Origin: Scilla litardierei
Lineage: Eukaryota; Streptophyta; Magnoliopsida; Asparagales; Asparagaceae
Assembly (NCBI GenBank): GCA_030789695.1
Contig: CM061134.1
Location: 64,965,370-65,029,369, forward strand
DNA length: 64,000 bases
Reading direction: 5' to 3'
Shown here: in pieces, positions 11,939-26,900 of the stretch
How positions within the stretch are numbered: position 1 is the stretch's first letter
Layout of the letters: the number at the start of each line of letters is the position of its first letter
The notes under the pieces: model-generated
The model's database searches: none
What the model was told of the DNA's origin: nothing
What the model saw: only the letters and a program-made list of their open reading frames with translations
Program-made: the position numbers and the translations under genes

Positions 11939-14900
11939 GGAAATTAAAGACAAGTGTACCTTGCAAATGGACTTTAACTTTATTGTGCCCAGCAGAAGCT
12001 CCGTGAAGAAATTACTGAATACTTCATATTTTACTTCGAGGTTTAAAAGTTTGATTGTATATCATCAGTTAAAACAATCATAGTGCTGTCAAGTTTCCCA
12101 ATCTGCTAGGATGATGGGTCAGGCCTTTTTCCAAATTTTATAAGGTCCTCTACATAAAATTATCACCATTACTGATGTTTATAAATTTTTCCCCTAGCTT
12201 CAAAATAAACTCGGGAAGATTTTGGGAGTCGAACCCGAGACATCTTAAAGAAGAGCTGTACAATTCAAACCCCTAACCAAAACTCCCAGTTATGGCTGGA
12301 TTTTCAAGTTATTATAAAAATATATACACAAATATAAAGTAAAACGGATAGAATCCGAGTGAATCCGGATTTGGATTGATGGGTCAACCCCGTACGACCC
12401 AGATTTTATACCGGTCGGCTAGGGTGGTAATTTTAAGCCTGAGCTGATAAACCGGTACGGGCCTAGAACGATAAGACCATGCATGAGTCGTCGATTTGGC
12501 CTGAATTCTTATAAGGCTATTCCGGCCCGGCCCATATTCTTATCGTGCCGGATCATAGCCATGCTATTTTGCCCATCGGGCAGCCCGGGCTGGCTAGAAA
12601 ATTAGAAAGAAAAAAAGAAAAAAAAGATAGAAATGGGAGAACTTCATCTGCCCCTCCTCAGGCCCCTTCTCAAGCCCCTCAACTGCATTCCCTCTCTTCA
12701 TCTTCTCCGTCTCTGGCTTCACCTCCCCAAGGTATGGTTTTTCTTCTATTTTTAAGAATTTGGTTCTGATTAAAGATCACTGAGCTTTGTGTTTAAGTTT
12801 TTCTTCTTTATGGGCTCTATTTGATTTGCTCTCTGCTTCACTGTGTCTAGTCAAATAGAACCTTTATTAAATTCTATTTACTGTTTGCTTTCAAGGTCTG
12901 CTGATTTTGAGATGGAGAAGAAAGCAAATGTTTCTCTTTTGCTCCTTTTCCCATTTTGGGTTTTGTTCCTTGTGTTTGTACATCATTGCAGCCGGACAAA
13001 ACTGCACATTTTTGGTGCTCTTCAATTCTGCAAGTTTCAAATAGACAGTTGGCATCTTTTCTTTCATCATTGTGAAACTTAGGCTAGTGTTTTCAAACTT
13101 AATTTAGGGGGGAAAATTAATTTATGATTTGATCTGTGGAATACTAGCATATAGCAATATGTTCTTGTCAACTATCATCTGCGTATTTGTTTAATTGCGC
13201 TATTTCTTATTTTCGTCTCTGCAATTTGCAATAATGCAAGACCTTTGATTTTAGTGATGCATGTAATCCAAATATATAAGCTCCACCATTTAGAAAAAGA
13301 CTTAGTTCTGGCCATTGCTATATCTTCAGTTGTTGTTGCTCTAATAATTATGCTAATTTTTGTGGTCTGGAAAATTTGGAGAAAATGAAGAAGACCTGAT
13401 TTCAATTTTTACATCATCGGTCTATCGGGCTGGGGCCAGGTGGCCCTGTATTATCATCGGGCACAACCATTCCTTAATAACCCAAATTCTTGTCGGGTCG
13501 GCACCGCCCGATAAGACCCCGCCGGCCCGAATTGCCACCCTAAGGTTGGCCGGGTCGACCCAGACCTCTACCCATGTCCAGTTAAGGAGGCCGGGGTCCA
13601 TTTTGCCACACCTAGGCGACATGGAGACCAAGGCTGTAATAACAAGATAAAAAGACATGGAGTGGAAGCAGAAGAAAATTTAATTATCAGTGTAGCTGAT
13701 GTATCTGTACTAGCAAGATATTAGACACAAGGTTTTGTGTAAGAATGGCTTTATATGACAAGCAGGAGACGTCATAATACTGGACTTTTTACACCAATAT
13801 CAAAATACTCATATGAGCCTCATCAGCTGCATAGAAACTTAAAGTTGACAACGATGTTTCATTATCTAATGTAACTGGCATCCAGTTTCAGGAAATAGAT
13901 ACAGCTTGGAAACTTAAAATAGATAGTCTTCATAAACTTACTGTGAAATTCGTTTTCTTCTAAACACGGAAATTCTGATTATCACAAAAATAGTTATACT
14001 ATAATAAGGGTGATGCACATATTGTGCAGGAAATTTCTATATAGCAGTCAGTCATGAAATAAGTTGAATTCATTAGGTTTGCAAATAATTGTGAATCTTA
14101 AACTAAAAAATAAGACTTCAGTTTTCGTTTAGTTTAGCTTAACAAATAACAAGGATGTGGTTCAGAACCTGGCATGTTTGCAATCTTGACTCCATTCCAT
14201 CAATGAAGGCTTCACAGCGAGCCACCTGCTCTTCCTTCTCTCTTTTTTCTCCTTCAGTTTGTCCAACTGTTTTTGTCAGCCGTCTAACTTCATCTTCAAG
14301 TGATTGTCTGACTTCTTCTCGACTCACAGTCTCTGTTGCATACCGTTTTAATTCATCATCAAATCTTTTTCTTGCAGCTTCAGCATTCTTCAGCCTTTCA
14401 GCTAAGGCATTTTTCTCCTTCATTACTCTCTGAGTTAAAAATAAACAGTTAACCCATCACCAGAACTCATGTAATATAATACCTTTTAATTTTAACAATA
14501 ACATTGGTGTATATAATACATTTGGCAGCAAAAAAATTATAATTGGTTATAGGAGCAATTATTGATAAAGTGTCATAACTTATACAGTAAAATCTGAAGG
14601 CATTAATATAAGTGAAATGATGGAAGGACAGACATAATGAGCATACTAAGTTAATGATATGTATATTGACACATATGAACAGATACTCATAAAGCCTGTT
14701 ACTACGTGGTGGGCAGGGACGGAACAATAAAAATATGAATTCATGCAGATTGTGTGTTATATACTGAAAATGGCAAAACCAAGTAGCACACCAAATAGCT
14801 GCAACATACCGACAGAAAATACTTAACACATCTCTTCTCATGATTCATGAACATTGACTAGTGACCAGTGAATTTTGTAAATGACAATATTGTTGGAGGA

Positions 14901-17900
14901 TCTTTTACTAACGTATGCTAACACACATTATAATGCTCACATTGGCGCACGTAGCATTATTACATTTTGACAGATGAACAAGAAGAAACTTCCTGGGTAG
15001 GGGTTCCATCCCCTTTCTGCATGATACAAATACCTTTTATTTTATTAATTTGATGTGCCACATGATTAACTATGTTGATAAGACTTAATAACCAGTGAAA
15101 CTAGGAAAAACAAAGAAAACGATATAAACAAGGAAATGTTTTGATCCGATGCTTTTAAGAAATATACGACTTAAATAATAACATCATGGCATAATTTTCA
15201 AACATAAAGTAAAAGGAAACAGATAGTTACCGAGTATTCTTTTTTAAAAAGAAAGCAGAACCCATATTATCGCGGATATATAAGCTACCTAAAACCTTAG
15301 CTACTCTCTTTTGTTTCCCCTTGTCTGCTCTCTCCATCATCAACATTGTGTTCTTTGCCATTAAGCATTGTCGCCCATGATGACATCATTGTTGACAAAC
15401 TTTCGTGCCAATTTTAAGTGCTTTTTTATAAAAAATTCATTTTGTTGAAAATAAAGTTCTCCTCGTTTCTTCTTGAGAAACTGATGCGGCTTCTGCGTGT
15501 TATTGATGCTCCCCTTTCCCATATTGCTGCTTCTTTCTCAGCTTCCATGTCTACCATTTGTCTCCTTCTTGAGAAGCAACGGTCGCTATCTATTCTGCAC
15601 GCCACTACATCCGATGCTCCTACTCTTTGCCTGCTTCTACTGTTACCTATTGCTGATGCCAATTGGGAAGCAAAAAGCTTCGGCATCAACCAGATTTGAG
15701 CTTGTCTTGCCATTTAGATAATGTGGTATTTTGACAAGTGATCTGCCACTATCTTCACTTTCGAATAAGCTACTGTTCTCATTAGAACAACTATCATTAT
15801 CGATGTCCATGGAGGTTGAACCCCTTAAAGAGTTCCATCTGCCACCTACATCAATCACCACGTCATCGACATCATTGACATTGATTTTTAAGACAGCTCA
15901 AGTACCATCTAGATCCTATACATATTTACCGCATAAAACTAAAAGCCAGACAATGTCTTGCCCTTTGATGCTCAAGGATAGGCCGGTCTAGCCTTCAACA
16001 ATACCATCATCTACAACTTCAGCGCCAATGCCATTATTGTTAACCAATTCATTATAGACTGTCATAATAAAGCATCTATGATCCCTTTATTTCGATGTTA
16101 AGGTCAAGAAACTTGATGTGCAAATTGCTATTCTACATTCTGGAATGAAAATGATTCGAAGATACTAACTCCATCAAGTTTTGCATGTCAGCTCATCAAG
16201 CAGGCCGTGTTATTGCTATTGAGCATAGAAACTCCGAACGACAAGCACAACTTATTCATGGTTACGGCAAACACATTTCATGAACTACATGGTTTCGTTC
16301 GTAGTCGCATTATTGTCCATGTTCATTGGAGGTGAATTTTTTCAAGTTGGGGATAATGGGTGGACATTAAAGAGTTCTAGATATAGTGTTTAATTATTAG
16401 TTTTTCATCATTAGTTAGCTATTACACTTAAACAATGTTATTATTTTTTAGGAATTTTGTAGCTTTTCTGGGCTTTCTGAGCTTTTAGTAATGTTGTAAA
16501 TTTGGCCTTATATATATGTATGTGTGGGTTATCAATATTCGGGGTTTTGGATGAAAAAATTGAATGTTATTATTTTGTTTTGTGGATACTATGAAAATTG
16601 TCCTTCATTGTTCGTACAATATGATGCATTATAGGGTGTGACGCCAGATCTTGGGTCTGAGGCACCAATCAAAGGGGCGACACCTTGTCTTCTTTTCTAG
16701 CAGGTTATCATTTTGTTGCAAACCCCAACAGATTAACCTACAACCCTAGACTTTTCAAATCTGTTCAGATCTGATATCATGAACTAAAACAGTTTCTGAT
16801 AATTTTCATTGGTGTTCTTCCACAAAACTACTTTTAAGCCACTTCCATAACCCTCTATCACATCAAACCAAAGTTTTAAAACGCAAAGGCGTGACGTGAG
16901 GCGTTTTTTTGACCCGTGACGCGAGGCGTAAGCCTCAACGCGTAAGGCGTAAGCCTTCAGCGTGTTGTGAGGCGTAACACATTATAACCACATAATTCTA
17001 AAATATAGATGTAAAAAACTTATATTTAAGTTTCAAACCATCATTAAAGTATCAAAATATTAAAATAACACTCCAAAGACAAATATAAAATATCCAAAAA
17101 AAGATCAGAGTATTTGAGTTGCAAAATTAGACTCTAAATTTACTCTTACACATCATCAAATACAGAATCTTCATTTAAGCCATCTCCCTCCCCAAAACTT
17201 CCTAGGCTACTAACATCATCTTCATCTGGGGCGACAAATCAAGGCGGCGGCGAGTCGTCTCTCTCTCTCTCTTAGCTTTTATACTTGGGAAATAAAATTT
17301 TTTTGCAAAAAATCACATGTTGATGGCGTGAAAACCCAAACGTATTTGATGCGCCTACGAACTGAGGCGTAAGCCTTTGAGCGCCTTCGACCCGAGGCGT
17401 AAGCCTTTGGGCGCCTTCGACCCGAGGCGTAAGCCTTTGGGCGCCTTCGACGAGTGAAAGCCTCTTCCCTCAAGCCTCAGGGCGCTGGAGGTGAGCCTCG
17501 CCCTGAGGCGCGCCTTGAGGCGTAAGCCTTTGCCGCCTTTCAAAACATTGCATCAAACAACCATTAGAATTCTGTTTGCTCCCAAAATCTCCTCATGATC
17601 CCCAAAACTTGCAGACAAACAGATTTGACAATTGAAAAAAAAAGTTCAGATTTGAATCATCATGCATAAAAAATAGTCGCAAGATGAGACCGGTAATCAA
17701 TTTGTGTGTCTATTGTAAATTGTAAACTATGTTCTTCAAGTTTGATGAGAGCCCAAAAGAATTGTATGCAAAGACGTACCTATTTAAAAGGGTGTATAAA
17801 TGTCCGCAAGAAAATGTAGCTGGTAGTATCAGCCTAACTATGACAAACAATTATTATGCACATATCGCAACAAAGATTCTAATAAAGGAAAGGAAGCCAA

Positions 17901-20900
17901 TAATATTTTGGACGAGTTATGCCCATTCAATTAGTGTGATCCTCAAGTGAATTTGAAACCTGCCTAGGCTCAGGGATGTAACCAAAGACAAGAAGGCTAT
18001 TATTTTCATCTACAACCATCACAAGATGTTATCCTTCATGTGGTGCATTACAGCAGATATTGTGAAGTCAGATGCCGCTCAGTTTGCTACTATTTCTCTT
18101 AACATTACAAAGTCTTCAGTGAAATGTCATCCATTCTCTGATTATATGTAGTTAAGATGCAAGATAGCAAAAATTGTTTAATAGAAAACATGTAGAAGGT
18201 ATAGTCATGAGCGAAAGCCTTTGGTAAAGATTCTGAAAGCATATGAACCTTTGTTTCAGTCTTTTAGGGTTGTGATAGCTATTACAAACCCTTGATGCAA
18301 TATCTAGTGAAATGGTAAAAGCTGTGAAAGAAGTGCATTAACGATGCTACAAGCAGTGTTCCAAATATCGATCTAATATACATGATATCAGTCACAAGTA
18401 TGATTTTTTGAGGTGACCGCTGCCGATTTAAGCCTTTGGTATCGATTTACGATATCGAACCCAATTACAGGTTATTTTGGGATATTGGATTATATTTCAA
18501 CCGCTATTGCGGGTCAAATATTGACCGATATTTGTTACTTTTAGCTAATGTGTCTCAGTTACGTTGAATCAAATCCAATTAATTGGAACTAACTCAATAA
18601 CATCCTAAGTCATTTAAATACGTTTTACCCAAATTTTATTCAATTTTAAACCTTAATTTTGCTTTGCCGTCTTGTTTGCTCTCGACGATACTGTCACAAC
18701 TTTTAAGGTGACACTAAAGTTTATGACAATGTATCTTAACTGTGCTACCGCTTCTTTGGAGATCCAAACTCTAAGATATCAGTAATAATTTTTGTTGATG
18801 ATATTAGCTGTGTTCCCGATTTTTTGGCAATTTGCAATTTAAGATATGATGTTTTGAATTTTTTTGATAATAATAATTAGCTCTATGATATCATAGTTTC
18901 CTGTTTTTTGGTATTATTTGTGTTCTTTGATAGCTTAGTTCATTTCTTGTGTCTTTTAAAATATTATGACAAATTGATTCCTTATTAATTTAGTTTAATG
19001 CACCATATTGAAATAAGTATACCATAAACGTGCTTTAATGTGAGTTTATATAGTTTATATATAATTAGGTATAAGCATGACATGCATATAACATCTATTT
19101 TTAGCATCTGATGACTGTTCGATATTTAGTCAATATCTCCGATATATGTCATCCGATGTCATATTTTTTTTCAAATTAATACGTGACAGATATCTTATAT
19201 TTAAAACACTGGCTACAAGAACAGGAGTGACAACAATCCCACATTGACATTGTAGAAAAGGCAAAGGTTGTATGCTTATGCATATGGCAGCTTGTTATCT
19301 GAATAAACTGATAATTTCGCATAGACCTATGCCGCTGCTAAGGATGGTTCATTGATGTAATGGACTAATTTTATAATGATGTGCCGATGCAAAATCAGAT
19401 CTTTAGCTCACCATAGGTATGTACAGGTATTGCAGCAAGGATATCATTTTCTAGGGTAGTGCCAGTTGAAACATGCAAGCCATTTGATTTTTATCAACTA
19501 TTTAAATTTTTATTTTATTTCACAATTGGAATATGACCTATTTTGTTAAACTTAATACTTCATTGTTAGACATTTTATTAGTTAATAACTGCAACTAACT
19601 GGCGGTAGTAGTGACTGTCTTATAATGCAATGGCTGTTTCAAAGATCCTAAATTTGAATAACAGCACATCTAACTCTGATAGATATTGGAGCACATTTAA
19701 GGGAGAAAACTTGTTTGCTTGTAATATAGTTTAGTTGCTACATACCACATATTAGTTGTCAATTGCCAATTTAATGATCTCTACATTGTTAATTGCATAT
19801 TCAAACTAAAAAGAGCAAATAGGCAGAAGTCCAACGTATATTGAAGGCCCATGTAAATGTGAAGTTCAATGCACAGATCAAGTCCAAGAAGAAAAACAAG
19901 GAGTATAAGGATATGCTTGTTGTAGATAACTACAGCAAAGGATGAGTTTGTATTTTTGTTTACTCCCAATGATGAAAAGTAGCCCAGGGTCAAGCCTTAC
20001 TAGGTAAATGGTTGAGGTGATTCTCAATGCAAAGGGATTGGCACGAAACCAAAAAAAGTGATAGGTTGGCAATAGTAAGGCATGGTCATGCTTCAAGAAA
20101 ACCTCCACTAGGAGTGATCCTTGGCTAAGAAGCCTCAATTGGCTCCGATAAATATGTGACAGATGACAATAATATGGAATATGTGGTCATGGACTGAGAT
20201 GACGGTGAACAGGTTCATGATGGGCATGTGTTGGAGGACAGCTATGACTAGGGTTAACTGAAGTATGGACTTCACATTTTCCCATTTTAAAACTCACGTA
20301 CTCAGTTGGTTTCTCATATTAGCTATTACTATTCAATCATGTAACTTAATTTCCATTTGTTAGTAAGTTAATAGTTCAGTTAGCACACATCATGTATATT
20401 ATGTGTTGCTAATTTCATGTGTTATGAGTTCTGCTTTATTGACATAACAATGAAAGTACTCAATTTTACAAGATTATTACAAATTTAATTTGTCATTTGA
20501 TGGATAACGGATGCTACGCTGAGTATTCAACATCATGGATAACAAGTGGTGGTCTCCTTTCATTTCACTTATGTATACTTGTCAATTTAAACATTCATTG
20601 TTTATGTTAAAAAAATTAATTTACTATGTTTTTCAATGAAGTTCTTGCACATTAATATTTTTCTTTTTTGTATTATAAATTTTGAGTCTTATTGTCTATT
20701 TTGGTGCAGCCAGTGATTCATGGGTGATGGCTGATGTTAAATGAAGTAAATACTAAGGCTTACATCAAGTGGTCTGATTGTCCTCACACTTTCTATTGCA
20801 AGGTTTCAGGTATGTTTCTAAATTAAATTCAATTGTTCTCTTTTTTTCATTCCCTAATACTGTGATTGTATCTTTATTGAAGTTGATTAAGTGATTGCAT

Positions 20901-23900
20901 TCAGTTAATTTATCATTGAATACTGATTGCATTGATTTATTACTACGTTTTTAAAAATTGTAAGTTTTTCATAATTTTTTCTGAATTTTGCATTTTTAAA
21001 ATTTATATAGCATTTATAAATTGAAATGCAATTAAAAAGAACAGATAGGCAGTAGGCACCAGCTACTAGCCCTAGTGCTATTTTCATCACATATTTCCAT
21101 TACTGTTCCAGTATATCAAGAAATGCCCATCTTAGCCTGTCATGTTGACTTTGTGGACTGAACTAAATAGTAATTACAGTGCAAATATCTAGTTTAAAAG
21201 ACTATATATGACATTAAAAAGTGTGGCAGATGATTTTACATGTTCACACTAAACCTTGAAATACATGTAAAAGGTGGGAGCTGATTTTACATTTCACACC
21301 AGATCTTGCCGAGGATCAACCAAAGTCATGTTTATTATGCACAAAGCTTGATTTCACCCATTTAGATGCCTAACAATTAGTAATTACTCAAGTGCAAAAG
21401 AGAACAATTTAGAGTTAAATGTTTTAGTTTTCTTGCTAAAGTATGACGAGTTACCTTCAGTTCATCACGCTTCCGAGATTTCAATTGAGAAAGCTGTGCT
21501 TCAGCATCATGAAGACGATCATGAAGAGTTCTGCGTTCAGCAGAAAGCTTTCTAATTTCCTCATCCTTTTCGGCACGTACCCACTCAAGTTGATTTTCTA
21601 TCTCAAGTATTTGCTCACATAGATCTTTCTTTTCTCTGGAAGATCGTTCCATTTCTGCCTTTAATTCAGACTGCCATTCGGAATAAATGTATCGAAGTGT
21701 CAATTGAAAAAGATCAAAATCAAAATATCAAAAACAGTTGGCTAACTAACGAGCAGTAACCAAATAAGAGGAAAAGGTACCTTAAGACGGCTTGTGCTTG
21801 CCTCTGATTCACTTAGCCTTTGCATCAAACCAGTTTTTTCCCGAGCAAAATTGGACAGTTCTGCTTGCCTTTCCTCCCGAGAACGAATATTTTCATCCTC
21901 GATAGCACATAATTGGTGCCAAAGAGTAGCACGATCAACTTGAGCAAGCTCAACAACTTCTCGCATCATGTTCAGAACTGGTCTAGCAATCCCATCCTCC
22001 TCTCTTACCAAAAATACCAAAACATCCATACCTATATCAGCTACTCGACAATTATCTGAAGTACTTGTTGCTCGGTCAACAAGAACTTTTAACATCCTAA
22101 CTCGGTACTGCTCCTCTGAATAAATTTTAAACATAATAGCATAAAGCATCCTTACAAAATCCTGCACCCTGGTGTCCCTGGAGAGAGATAATACTTCACC
22201 AAGAGAAAGAACTGATGTGAAGTCGTCCTCCCGAATGGGCAAAGATTCATTCTCCCCATCCACCAGAACTTGATTACTCTGTGAATCATCCAAGACTGGC
22301 CTTGATTTACCAGCTAAGCTTCTAGAATGCCGCCTTTCCAAGACCATGGCAACTGACCGAAGGCCAATAGCCCCTCGCACTACAGCTCTCTCAAAAACTT
22401 GTGATACATCAACAAATAGGCCCGATATTGATAACATCTCTATCAAGATGTAGACATCCGACAAATGATGGCAACCATCTACAACCTGTTCCTGCCCCAT
22501 AGCCATTTCATCTGCGGAAAACCCATTTACACCACAAGAAAAGATACCACAAGGTGCTGTCATGCAATTTTCATCTAGCTCACAATCAGAGTCAATGTCC
22601 CTTAGTGTAGCTTTAGCAACATCCCCCCAAGTATGTACGGTGTTTCTTAAAACATCCAGCACACAATGTGGTACTTCGGCACCCAGGCTTTTCAACTTTG
22701 AACGGACAGCCCTGACCTGTAGAACAGAGAAAAATGACTATGAAAAAGAAAATTTAGCGATAATAGAGGATATAATTAAAATATGGAAGAAAAAAAAAGA
22801 ATCAAAGTTCAGAGATGCTTGCACGCATACAGCTTGAGGAATGTGATGGCATTGAGATGCAGCTTTGAAAACAAAACTCATGGCTGCTACAAGAGCTTCA
22901 TCATTAGATTCTGTAAGAAGTTCAAAAGCTTGTAATAATACACGTTCCCAGATCTCACTACCAAATTCCAGCTGACTCAGAGCACCCAAAACCTGCATTG
23001 ACAGTATATCAAATAAGCAGTATAATAATCATCAAACCAAAAATACTGTATAATTATTGTAGTTTAGACCGCCACAATACTGATACTCATAACTTAAAGT
23101 AGATTGTTCAGAGTGAGCTCCAGAGATTAACCATGAATGTCAATGAACATGTATGAGTAGGTATGCATGTACATACGTACATACAAACATATACACATAC
23201 ATACCGGTAACCGCAATGATGGCTCGGCATCTGGCTTTTGAAGGCGTTCTAGAAGTGTGCAGGCAGCAAGCGGATGCTCTGAGTGGTCAACCAGTTTAGG
23301 CACTAGGGCAATTAAATCTGGCTGAAGATGTCTTGGAGCTTTATCAAGGACAAGTGAAATCTTCTGCACAGATTGAGGCCTTCTTCTTGGCTCAGGACAT
23401 CCTTGAGGCACAGCATTATCAAGGGCTCTCAGTGAATTAACTATTAGTCCTAACAGCTCCTCAGATTGTTCTGGCCACTTGGTCTAATTACAAAATGTTA
23501 TAATCTTCAATTAATACGGTCATAAATAGCATTGCAAGAAAATTTTATTTAAAACTTTAAGATAAATCACCTACCTTCGGAGCTCGAATGAAGCCATCAT
23601 CCGCAGGCAGATCCGCAGCAGATGGCTCTGGTGGATAAATGGGTTGTTCAACGTTGGTCTTGCTAGATAATCCATTTGTATTCAGGTCTGAGCTTTGAAC
23701 AGCATGTGCTTGACATATCTCATCCGCTTCAGATTCCAATCTCTGACAAACACGAAATTGTGCACACTCTGTTACTTCACTATCTCCACTGCGTTCTGAA
23801 GGTGTGCTGGCTCCATTAAAATCAGGAGAAGGCTTTGAGACTGTATCAGAAGAATCATAACCAGTTCTTGCCTCTGAAGGTTGGCAACACTCCACCATTA

Positions 23901-26900
23901 TATCTAGGAGTAGATCAATGATTGCTTGTTGTAAGACTTTAACTCCCATCAACAAATTCATTAAGCTTGGAGAATTTGCATCACCCCTTGTGGCATCTTT
24001 TTTGCTCCCATTATTCCCAGATAGTTTAGTTGGAAGAAGCAAGCGTTTCACTTTAGCAGGGTCGTCAAGATAAACACGGAGACCAGTAAGAAATCCAGCA
24101 ATAGCTCCAGCATCCATTAAAAGTTTCTCTCTTAAAGTGACTTGGGGCTGAGAAGGGTTATCTCCATATGTAAGATGAAAACCTGCCCGTGATAGAAGAT
24201 TCCGGAACATATCCTCCTCATCCCCGCTGATACCCTCACTGTCTTCAGAATCAATAAGTTCATCAGGGTCTGTCGACAAGGCGTCCTGGTCATCCTCTGA
24301 AGCCAAAACCTGAAGAAAGGAATACCGAAAACCAAATATATGAGAAAATACTCCATAAACCAAATGAAGTTCTTCTGCAAAAACTGATACCAATGGAAAA
24401 AACTACAAATGTACACATAAAAGTATGGAATCACATAGAAATGGAACCTTACAAAAACATAACTTAATGGTACACATATTTACAAATCGTTAACCAAGCA
24501 CCTGAAACGGAAAATAAATTACAGCAAGATTAAAAACCATATGACAAGAAGATTAGCCCTCCTCCTGTAAGAACAGGAAAAGTTATCTGTTTTACTTAAA
24601 TCGAAACAAGCTTCCAAAACCTTGTTTCCAAAACCTGTCGAAACTAAGTTTTTTGCCCGTAAGAAACGGCCAAAACTAATAATGAAACAAGTTTTTTTGT
24701 CAGAAGTTCATGTATGAAACGGTTGAAAAGTTTTATGCGGAAGTTTTTTGCAGAAACAGTCGAAAAGCTTACATGAACCTATATACGGAACTAGGAACAC
24801 TTCCGAAACCTATCGAAACTAGGTTTTTAGAGGAAGAGCGGAACCAAAACCAAAACTAAGTTCTCAAACCTTGGATCTAACCCTTCTAGACTATCTTCAA
24901 ACCAAGGTTTGATGTTTCGGCTGATACCCAATGGTATCTGTCGTATCGTTTCAGTATCCGTGGGTAACGAGACTGAAACTAGCGGTCAGTTTCGGTATCG
25001 GCCAATACTGAACGGTATCGGTCAGTTTCGACCGATACCGACCGATACCAGCCTATACCGTTCAATATCGGTCGAAGACGGAGGAAGAAGAACGTGTAAT
25101 TAAATAAAAATTCTCTTAAAACCCCAAAAATGAGATATTGACACGCTATCCACACCCTACATTTGTCTAAACATATTACGCATTATTTACATGTTTGTCA
25201 TATTGTAACTAACGAGAGTATGTTTTTAGCTAAATGGTTAACGTGAACAGCATATTTTCAACTAATATTGTTCATAATTATGTTATAAGTTACAAATTAT
25301 CTTTATTAGTTTGCCATTATCTTATTAGTAACAGATTTTAACTAATATTGTTAGTTACATGTAACTTACAATTTTTGAAACTACCGTTACGGACGAACCG
25401 AAACTCACTTCTGAAACCGCCATAATGGGCGATAATGATACAGAAACCTAAATTTTTCGGAAGAGCGGTACCAAGACCGAAACCGAGACCTCAAACCTTG
25501 CTTCAAACAATATTTCAAATGATTTCAATATATTTTACACATGCATCTAGAATGTGATAAACTAATCACTTGATGAATGGATAAAACATTGAAATCACTT
25601 GAAAGTTTATTTGTAGATAGCTTAAATGGTCAGATCTCATCCAATAAAATGGATTTTTATTTGGGTTCACAATTTTTTATTTGGGGTGATAAGTTTTCGG
25701 TCAAAAAATAAATGGAAATTTAGTCCGACATACGTACATACGTACATAAAGCATGCAGAATCTTTAGAAAACCCATACAAAGTGCATTCTTAAATTGTGT
25801 GGCTTCCATCAAACATGTTTGATGCATGTACAATATGATAGAAGGATAACACCTGCGATGAACCCATGCATTAAGCCTATCTAGACATGCATGGGATAAA
25901 TGATAAATTATGAGAGGACTTGTATTTAAAATGCAGAAAGAGCACCCACACAATTGAATTACATTAACTTGATGCTTATCTTTCAAAAAAGAAAATGCCA
26001 ATCAAATAGAAAACGTTATGTTTCTTGTTGAACTTTTTAATTTTGACTACTTTTCTTGAAATATCTTCTTGATGCATAACCAACTGACATTTCAACTAGT
26101 ATATTGCCGTGCATAGATAGGCTAGTCAGCAAAAGTTGGCATTGAAATGCACCAACATTTGAACCCATAACCCTTGGCTTTTTATTTCATGACTTTTATC
26201 ATTAGAAACGAAAAAAGAATAACATTTTTAATGTTGGGAAAGTAAGGTGCATAATTTGATGTGGTGACACCTAACTTCAGTGTTACAGTGTTGTAAAAGG
26301 TTGGGAGGCTTCTGTTTTCTCTCTTTCTTTAAGCTATAAAAAATATGCAACAGCAAACTACTTCTCTCTGCTATATGTTCACTGGGAAAAAACCAAATCA
26401 CAAAATAAAAAAAGAAGACATGGAATCAAACTCCCAAAGAGAAAAAAAAATGTCTGATGACATAAAGCTGCCAGAATGAAAACAAAAGGTATAGATTTCT
26501 TCTAGACAACGATACATCTTATAACTACAATCCTGCTAATTTGGAGGTTAAATTGAAACATGCAAAATCAAGACAATAGTGCTATAATGCTAATCCCCGG
26601 ATAAGCTAGGCAGATATGATTTGTCATCCACCATTTTGAAATAAACACTGATGCTTGATTAACTGACTGATAAAGTTCATTGCTTTGAAAATGATGCCTG
26701 ACGTAGGGCCTCTACATATAAGCCAGATGACAAATTTCAAGGTCGTAGGAACTTGCAGATTACAAGTGAAAATATAGAAGAAACAAGTGGAAAATAAGAC
26801 AAGAAGCAGCATTACTCCTAAAAATAAAAGTAGCAGCAAATTGCTCAGAAGAAATGAGAAGGTGCTGAAGGGACTACACAACCGTGACAAGTAGTTTCAT

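Noticed and set aside
12545..12769. 74-codon open frame in the old hAT-like element
   Set aside because: Lies in low-complexity AAG/CCT sequence; no transposase motif.
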